Source of the DNA: JAVVVD01 sp964642795
GTDB taxonomy: Bacteria > Bacillota > Clostridia > Christensenellales > CAG-138
Reading direction: 5' to 3'
Assembly: GCA_964642795.1 (NCBI GenBank)
Contig: CAZXRQ010000060.1
Coordinates: forward strand, 1-10,383
DNA: 10,383 bases
Shown here one piece after another: positions 5,783 to 10,383 of this stretch. Made by a program: the position numbers and the translations under genes. Numbering within the stretch: the stretch's first letter is position 1; each line of letters starts with the position of its first letter. Below the pieces are notes generated by a model. It was not told the origin of the DNA and ran no database searches. It was given only the letters and a program-made list of their open reading frames with translations.

Positions 5783-6982
5783 TCAGCTTCTATGTTCGGC
5801 AAGCTCTGCTCTGGCCTCAGCAATAAGCTCTGGCTTACAGCACAGATCCACCGTCATACCCGCAAATGCGTTTATCGTGCGGTGCAGCGTTTCATATGCG
5901 GGGCCATCCACCAGCGCAAGCGCGCTTTCCTCGTGGGCGTTTACCGGCGTACCGTCGGCAAGCGCAGTCTCAACGTACATAGTGGGGCATACATGGCTGA
6001 CCGAACCAAGGTCGGTAGAGCCGGTGGCAGCCTGCGCCGCCTCCGCTGACAGCGTAGGCGGCAAACCGTTTTCGGTGAAGTTTATTCGCGCAAGCTCCTG
6101 CAAAGCGGGCAGGTTTACAAGATCGTCCAGCGGAAGCTCCGGCTGATTAATCGTAAGCTCCGCGCCCGTCATAAGCGCCGCGCCCTTTGCCACGTTCTCC
6201 ACCTTTGGCAGCAGCGTATCGAGATATTCGCGGGTGGCGGAGCGCACATAGAACAGGCAGCTTGCGCTTTCCGGGACTATGTTGGCCGCCCTGCCCCCAT
6301 CCGTAATTATGCCGTGTATGCGCACGTCGGGGCGTATGTGCTGCCTTAGGGCGTTTATGCCCGCGTATGTAAGCTGCACGGCGTCCAGTGCGTTCACGCC
6401 ATCCCACGGTGCGCTGGAAGCATGCGCAGCCCGGCCTTTGAAGCCGAATGTGAGCGTGGTCATCGCAAGCGACGCGTTGCATATACAGGTGGCCCCTGAC
6501 AGGTGTGCCTGCATCGCCACATCTATATCGTTGAATACGCCGTGCTCCACCATGGCGACCTTGGCGCAGTAGTTTTCTTCAGCAGGCGTGCCCAGCACCA
6601 CTACCCGTACGCCCAGCCGCTCCGCCATGCGGGAAAGCACTACGCCTGCGCCCACGGCGCTCGCGGCTATCCAGTTGTGGCCGCAGGCATGGCCGTTGGC
6701 CTTATCCGGTCCGTAGCCCGGCAGCGCATCATACTCCGCCAAAAACGCCACGACCGGGCCGCAGGCTCCGTACTCGGCACGAAAAGCAGTGTCAAAGCCC
6801 GCATACGGGTACTGCACCGCAAAGCCCTTGCCGCGAAGATATTCCACAAGGTATTGGGAGGATTCGTACTCGGCAAGACCAAGCTCCGGATGTGTAAACA
6901 CGAAGTGGCTTATCTGCTCGAACTCTCCGCCCAACCCGCGCTCTATTTCGCGGACAGCTTCCTTCAACAAGGCTGCGTCCAT
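5783..6982 (-). CDS. M20 family metallopeptidase/amidohydrolase (AbgB-like)
   Basis: Predicted cytoplasmic dizinc or dimanganese hydrolase cleaving an amide bond, of the M20D aminoacylase/aminobenzoyl-glutamate hydrolase type. The 399-residue product has the usual length. Likely metal-site residues are Cys100 and His102 in NGHACGHNW, the catalytic pair Glu135-Glu136 in GTPAEENY, His160 in MQAHLSG and His350 in VNAHEES. The lid/dimerisation domain starts with FKGRAAHASSAPWDGVNALDA (shortened: AAHASSAPWDG), and GSTDLGSVSH (321-330) is typical of the AbgB-like branch. A Cys rather than His or Asp in the first ligand motif separates it from M20A/C peptidases. The start follows AGGAGA. It lies 28 nt downstream of the NTPase gene and is the last gene of the lon unit. 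The substrate is unknown; folate catabolite, N-acyl amino acid or a dipeptide are possibilities. Confidence 0.9.
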   Translation of the reverse strand: MDAALLKEAVREIERGLGGEFEQISHFVFTHPELGLAEYESSQYLVEYLRGKGFAVQYPYAGFDTAFRAEYGACGPVVAFLAEYDALPGYGPDKANGHACGHNWIAASAVGAGVVLSRMAERLGVRVVVLGTPAEENYCAKVAMVEHGVFNDIDVAMQAHLSGATCICNASLAMTTLTFGFKGRAAHASSAPWDGVNALDAVQLTYAGINALRQHIRPDVRIHGIITDGGRAANIVPESASCLFYVRSATREYLDTLLPKVENVAKGAALMTGAELTINQPELPLDDLVNLPALQELARINFTENGLPPTLSAEAAQAATGSTDLGSVSHVCPTMYVETALADGTPVNAHEESALALVDGPAYETLHRTINAFAGMTVDLCCKPELIAEARAELAEHRS

Positions 6983-7010
6983 GGCGTTCTCCTTTTATTT
7001 TATGTTGATA

Positions 7011-7559
7011 TCATTCTACGACGGCGCCGTCGTTTTTCCAATCCCGCACAAATGGCAGCAGCTCGTCATACAGTGCGTCGCGATTTTCCTTTGTTATGGT
7101 ATACAGCGCAGCGTTCTCATGCTTGCGCACACGGTTCAAAAACTCCACATCGTAGCGCGCCTTTACCGCGGCCAGCACGGGTATATTGCCGTCCAGCGCA
7201 TCAAATACCGCGGCTACGAAGTGCGCGGCCTTGGACTCCATAAAGCCCAGCTCGTCCATTACGATGATGCCGCCGGGACGGGCGGAGCGTATATACTCCG
7301 TGCCCAGCGTATCGAAAGCATCAAGGTTTATGTTGTGCACCTTGGAATTACAGGTGCCGATGAGGTTATCCTCGCCATAGCAGCGCTCCGCGGCCCCGGC
7401 AGGATGTATGTATATGGGATGGAAGCCGGTCTCATCGGATGCGAGCCGCTTGGTGATAAAGCCGTACAGCGGCACATCCGTCTGACCAAGCAGCCTGCTT
7501 ATTAGCGTGCTCTTGCCAATGCCGACCTCGCCGCAGATAAGTATATGGCGTTTGTTCAT
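7011..7559 (-). CDS. THEP1-type nucleoside-triphosphatase (NTPase_1 family)
   Basis: Small P-loop ATPase/GTPase-like protein of 182 residues. Walker A GEVGIGKST is at residues 10-18 and a Walker B-like IIVMDELGFME at 98-108, with a GFITKR segment (33-38) and TGFHPIY (44-50) at the positions where this family has its conserved GF-T and GF strands. The DELG with following E and K is characteristic of THEP1-like NTPases, whose biological role is poorly known; members hydrolyse nucleoside triphosphates in vitro. The start codon follows AGGAGGAAGT. It begins 17 nt after lon and ends 28 nt before the M20 gene, so it is the middle of a three-gene operon. No transmembrane segment or signal peptide is seen. 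A specific partner or substrate cannot be inferred. Confidence 0.85.
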   Translation of the reverse strand: MNKRHILICGEVGIGKSTLISRLLGQTDVPLYGFITKRLASDETGFHPIYIHPAGAAERCYGEDNLIGTCNSKVHNINLDAFDTLGTEYIRSARPGGIIVMDELGFMESKAAHFVAAVFDALDGNIPVLAAVKARYDVEFLNRVRKHENAALYTITKENRDALYDELLPFVRDWKNDGAVVE

Positions 7560-7576
7560 ACTTCCTCCTATAGCCC

Positions 7577-9934
7577 TTATTGTACCGCGCCTGCCGGATG
7601 CGCCTCATAGCGCGGCAGGTTCAGCGCCGTGCCGTGCGGAAGCTCTCTAAGCGCGGTTTTCAGCACAGTCATAGCATCCGCTGCGTATACTATGTGAAGC
7701 GCCGCCTTGACCTCCTCCGGCACGTCCTGCATATCACGGCGGTTATCAGCGGGTACCGCCACCGTGGTTATCCCGGCGCGCACCGCTGCCAGCAGCTTTT
7801 CACGCAGGCCGCCTATGGGCAGCACGCGGCCGCGCAGGGTTATCTCCCCCGTCATGCCCACGCCGGCGCGCACGGGTATGCCGGTGAGCGCGCTCGCCAT
7901 GGAGGTCATAATGGTAACGCCCGCGCTGGGGCCGTCCTTGGGCACAGCTCCCTCCGGCACATGCACATGGATATCCGTGGTAGCGATAAAGTCGGGCGCT
8001 ATGCCCAGCTCCCCCGCATGGGCGCGGATATACGTCAGCGCCGCCTTCGCGCTCTCCTGCATAACGTCGCCCAGCTTGCCCGTTAGGCTGAGCTGACCCG
8101 TACCGGGCATGGTCTGGGTCTCCACCTCCAGCATAACGCCGCCCACCGCCGTCCACGCCAGGCCGTTTGCCATACCTACGGCGTCGTCGCGCTCCGCCAC
8201 TGCGCCGGTGTGCTTCGGCACACCGAGGTAGTCGTTCAACCGCTGGCGGCTCACGCGTACGCGTACCGCACCGTCGCCTATATCGCAGGCGGCCTTGCGG
8301 CAAATAGCCCCTATGGTGCGCTCCAGCTCGCGCACGCCGGCTTCCGCCGTATAGCCGCGTATTATCTCCGGCAGCAGCGCATCCGGAATGGTCAGCATAC
8401 TGCGCTTCAGCCCGTGCTTTTGCAGCTGTTTGGGAATGAGATGGCGCTTGGCTATCTCCATCTTCTCGATCTCGAGATAGCTGGGCACGTCAATTATCTC
8501 CATCCTGTCCAGCAGCGGCGCGGGTATGCCTCCTTTATCGTTAGCGGTGGTAATAAACATCACCTTTGACAGATCGTAGGGTATCTCGAGGTAGTGGTCG
8601 CAAAACTCAAAATTCTGCGCGCTGTCCAGCACCTCCAGCATGGCGCTGGCCGGATCTCCCCGGTAATCGCTGGCAAGCTTGTCTATCTCGTCAAACAGCA
8701 TCACGGGGTTTATTGTGCCCGCCTGCTGCATCGCGGATATCACCCTGCCCGGCATAGCGCCTATGTAGGTGCGGCGGTGGCCGCGTATCTCGGCCTCGTC
8801 GCGCACGCCACCCAAGCTCATGCGGACGAATTTGCGTCCCAACGCCCGCGCTATGGACTTGGATATGCTGGTCTTTCCTACGCCCGGAGGTCCCACAAAG
8901 CATATTATCTGCCCGCCAGGCGCGCCGGTAAGACGGGACACCGCAATGTGCTCGATTATCCTTTGCTTGACCTTTTCCAGCCCGTAATGATCCTCGTCCA
9001 GTATTTTTCGCGCATTTTGAATATCCAGATCGTCCGTGCTGCGCTCACTCCAGGGCAGCTTGAGTATGCACTCGATGTAGCCCTGCGCCACAGGCCCCTC
9101 GTGTGAGCCTGCCGGCAGCTCCGCAAAGCGGTTTATCTCCTTTTCCAGGCGCTCGCGGACGTATTCCGGCAGCGTCAGCTTTTCCATGCGCTCACGGTAT
9201 AGATCCGCCTCGCTATCGGAATCTTCGCCAAGCTCCTTTTTTATCACGCGCATCTGCTCGCGCAGATAGTATTCCTTTTGATTTTTGTCCACCGCCGCCT
9301 TGACTTGCTGGGATATGCTGCGGTCTATGCGCACAATCTCGGATTCGCTCAGCACATGCCCAAGCGTCAGCTTGGCGCGCACGGCTACGTCACATTCCTC
9401 AAGCAGGCGCTGGCGATCCTCCGGCTTCTTCAGCACAATATTGGCCACCGCGTCCACAAATTCGCATATATCCTGCTTATCCTCCACCGCCTTTACGGTC
9501 TCCGGGGTAAGCTTGGCCGACGCCGACGCATAGTCGCGGAACGCCTTTTTGAGCCGCCGCATCAGCGCCTCTGCCATCACATCGTCGCAGGGCAGATCGC
9601 CCAGCGTAGCCACATCTGCGCAGAGATAGGCGGAGCTTTCGTCCCGGTCCAGCAGCGCCGCACGCGCAGTACCCTCCACGAGCACGCGCACGGAATTTCC
9701 CGGCAGACAGAGTATCTGCCGCACCTTGCACAGCGTACCAATATTATATATATCATCCAGCTCCGCTTCGTTTTTATGCGCATCCCTCTGGCAGCTTACC
9801 AGCACCATACCTCCGTTTTTTACGGCGGCCTGCAGCGCGGCTACGCTCTTTTCGCGTCCCGCGTCAAAATGCAGCAGCTCACCTGGCAGCACTACAAGCC
9901 CTCTCAGCGGCACAACGGGTATTTTTTCGTACAT
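7577..9934 (-). CDS. lon: ATP-dependent Lon protease (LonA type)
   Basis: Homo-oligomeric cytoplasmic AAA+ serine protease that removes misfolded and regulatory proteins. The 785-residue product has the LonA architecture: N-terminal substrate-binding domain (about 1-200, starting IPVVPLRGLVVLPGE), coiled-coil region (about 200-300), AAA+ domain with Walker A GPPGVGKT (348-355) and Walker B VMLFDEIDK (411-419), and a C-terminal protease domain with the Ser-Lys dyad Ser670 in KDGPSAG and Lys713 in GGLREKLLAA. It is not the membrane-anchored LonB, as no hydrophobic insert is present. The frame is open to 9985, but ATG 9932-9934 has GAGAGGA 7 nt before it and gives the standard MYEKIPVVPLR start; the upstream codons lie inside the promoter. 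First gene of the lon-NTPase-M20 unit. Confidence 0.98.
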   Translation of the reverse strand: MYEKIPVVPLRGLVVLPGELLHFDAGREKSVAALQAAVKNGGMVLVSCQRDAHKNEAELDDIYNIGTLCKVRQILCLPGNSVRVLVEGTARAALLDRDESSAYLCADVATLGDLPCDDVMAEALMRRLKKAFRDYASASAKLTPETVKAVEDKQDICEFVDAVANIVLKKPEDRQRLLEECDVAVRAKLTLGHVLSESEIVRIDRSISQQVKAAVDKNQKEYYLREQMRVIKKELGEDSDSEADLYRERMEKLTLPEYVRERLEKEINRFAELPAGSHEGPVAQGYIECILKLPWSERSTDDLDIQNARKILDEDHYGLEKVKQRIIEHIAVSRLTGAPGGQIICFVGPPGVGKTSISKSIARALGRKFVRMSLGGVRDEAEIRGHRRTYIGAMPGRVISAMQQAGTINPVMLFDEIDKLASDYRGDPASAMLEVLDSAQNFEFCDHYLEIPYDLSKVMFITTANDKGGIPAPLLDRMEIIDVPSYLEIEKMEIAKRHLIPKQLQKHGLKRSMLTIPDALLPEIIRGYTAEAGVRELERTIGAICRKAACDIGDGAVRVRVSRQRLNDYLGVPKHTGAVAERDDAVGMANGLAWTAVGGVMLEVETQTMPGTGQLSLTGKLGDVMQESAKAALTYIRAHAGELGIAPDFIATTDIHVHVPEGAVPKDGPSAGVTIMTSMASALTGIPVRAGVGMTGEITLRGRVLPIGGLREKLLAAVRAGITTVAVPADNRRDMQDVPEEVKAALHIVYAADAMTVLKTALRELPHGTALNLPRYEAHPAGAVQ

Positions 9935-9955
9935 TGCGAGATCCTCTCTATATAC

Positions 9956-9984
9956 TGTATACTTCGATCTTATTATAGTATACA
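9956..9984. promoter_or_regulatory. Operator-like inverted repeat over the lon promoter
   Basis: TGTATACT (9956-9963) and AGTATACA (9977-9984) are perfect 8-bp inverted arms with a 13-nt spacer. The right arm covers the -10 hexamer and the left arm falls just downstream of the expected transcription start, a place where a bound repressor would block transcription. Each arm also contains the palindrome GTATAC. It resembles neither CIRCE nor a CtsR box. Confidence 0.6.
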
Positions 9985-10005
9985 TTTATCATCAAAAGAT
10001 GACAA
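9977..10005 (-). promoter_or_regulatory. Promoter of lon-NTPase-M20
   Basis: On the minus strand TTGTCA (10000-10005) and TATACT (9977-9982) are separated by exactly 17 nt, each one mismatch from the vegetative consensus. Transcription would start near 9970, giving a leader of about 36 nt before the lon ATG at 9934. Confidence 0.8.
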
Positions 10006-10058
10006 CAGTGTGAAAGCTGGATAAAAAGGTGTGATACGGAAAAGCGCATCAGCAAACG

Positions 10059-10155
10059 AACATCCCCCGCGTATCCAGTCCCCGCCCGCAAACATCCCCC
10101 GCGTACCCAATCCTCCGCCCGCGAACATCCCCCGCGTATCCAATCCCCGCCCGCA
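10059..10155. repeat. Three tandem 32/33-bp repeats
   Basis: Units at 10059-10090, 10091-10123 and 10124-10155 each begin AACATCCCCCGCGTA and end CCGCCCGC(A/G), with a few substitutions in the middle and one inserted base in the second copy. The 32-33-32 lengths break any reading frame, so the repeat is not coding. The minus strand is G-rich, with runs of three to five G per unit. Confidence 0.92.
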
Positions 10156-10161
10156 GGCGCG

Positions 10162-10242
10162 CCGCAAAAGGTTGGTAGCGCAGCGGAGGCGTAATGCCCG
10201 CATTTATAAGGGCATAGCCGCAGTAAGCGTGACCTTTTGCGG
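10162..10242. repeat. 81-bp nested imperfect palindrome
   Basis: Outer arms CCGCAAAAGGT (10162-10172) and ACCTTTTGCGG (10232-10242) are a perfect 11-bp inverted repeat. Inside it ATGCCC (10194-10199) and GGGCAT (10210-10215) form a second stem around a 10-nt AT-rich loop, with short GCGG/CCGC complementarity between the two. It contains no gene. The form suits a REP/MITE-like element or a structured RNA. Confidence 0.7.
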
Positions 10243-10265
10243 AAGAGGAGGAGCGACGGAGCGGT

Positions 10266-10302
10266 ACAAAAAATCCGACAGCGCCAAAGCGTTGTCGGAT
10301 TA
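10266..10302 (-). terminator. Rho-independent terminator downstream of tRNA-Pro
   Basis: ATCCGACA (10273-10280) pairs with TGTCGGAT (10293-10300); the stem continues inward with one G-T pair to a 4-nt loop, about 12 bp in all. Read on the minus strand it is followed by six T residues (complement of 10268-10273). It lies about 27 nt after the tRNA 3' end and ends that transcript. Confidence 0.88.
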
Positions 10303-10307
10303 TGAGT

Positions 10308-10324
10308 GGAGCGGAGTCCGCTCC
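10308..10324. repeat. Short inverted repeat beside the tRNA-Pro 3' end
   Basis: GGAGCGGA (10308-10315) and TCCGCTCC (10317-10324) are perfect 8-bp inverted arms around a single G, 4 nt from the tRNA CCA end. On the minus strand it falls between the tRNA and its terminator and could form a 3' trailer hairpin affecting tRNA processing. Confidence 0.6.
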
Positions 10325-10328
10325 GACG

Positions 10329-10383
10329 TGGTCGGGGCGAGGTGATTTGAACACCCGGCCTTTTGGTCCCGAACCAAACGCGC
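10329..10383 (-). tRNA. tRNA-Pro (anticodon CGG), 3' part; 5' part outside window
   Basis: Read on the minus strand from the right edge, the anticodon stem TTTGG/CCAAA encloses the 7-nt loop TTCGGGA, giving anticodon CGG (complement of 10369-10371), which reads proline codon CCG. A 5-nt variable loop, T-arm GGGTG-TTCAAAT-CACCT, 3' acceptor strand CGCCCCG, discriminator A and encoded CCA follow. The D-arm and 5' acceptor strand lie beyond the window, so acceptor pairing cannot be checked. Confidence 0.93.

Noticed and set aside
10059..10155. CRISPR array
   Set aside because: The three units are directly adjacent with no unique spacers between them, and no cas gene is present.
10049..10354. 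Minus-strand frames reading through the tandem repeats
   Set aside because: One overlaps the tRNA and its terminator; the 32/33-bp units change frame from copy to copy, so a protein repeat is not maintained.
10308..10383. Integration site of a mobile element at tRNA-Pro
   Set aside because: No integrase, duplicated tRNA end or phage-like gene is seen on the window side of the tRNA.

Overview
The window looks like a chromosomal segment of a GC-rich, low-divergence-from-core Bacillota of the class Clostridia. The evidence is the tig-clpP-clpX cluster, strong AGGAGG ribosome binding sites before nearly every gene, a Firmicutes-type rplM-rpsI pair, and a cotJABC spore-coat operon, which points to a spore-forming lineage. 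No species can be named from the sequence alone. Almost everything is housekeeping; no transposase, integrase, CRISPR array or phage gene is visible.

Layout: (1) 1-845, minus strand: rpsI (cut by the window edge) and rplM, driven by a near-consensus promoter (TTGACA-17-TACAAT at 779-807) and a roughly 100-nt leader that folds like an autoregulatory L13 leader. (2) 846-4113, minus strand: tig, clpP and clpX, a compact chaperone/protease operon with its own probable promoter; the clpX ribosome binding site is made from the last codons of clpP. (3) 4269-5314, plus strand, divergent from tig: cotJA, cotJB and cotJC, followed by a strong hairpin. (4) 5363-5684: about 320 nt without a convincing gene. 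(5) 5783-9934, minus strand: a lon protease gene, a THEP1-type nucleoside-triphosphatase and an M20 amidohydrolase, tightly spaced and closed by a rho-independent terminator at 5685-5709. A consensus promoter precedes lon, with a perfect 8-bp inverted repeat lying across its -10 region. (6) 9985-10383: an intergenic patch with three tandem 32/33-bp repeats, an 81-bp nested palindromic element, a terminator, and the 3' part of tRNA-Pro(CGG) on the minus strand.

How the genes work together: trigger factor folds nascent chains at the ribosome, ClpXP and Lon degrade misfolded or tagged proteins, and L13/S9 are ribosomal proteins, so the minus-strand genes form a protein synthesis and quality-control neighbourhood. 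The cotJ operon interrupts the tig-clpP-clpX-lon grouping often seen in Bacillota. I found no clear novel system. The items most worth checking are the lon operator-like palindrome, the unusual lon-NTPase-M20 operon, and the repeat/palindrome patch between tRNA-Pro and lon.
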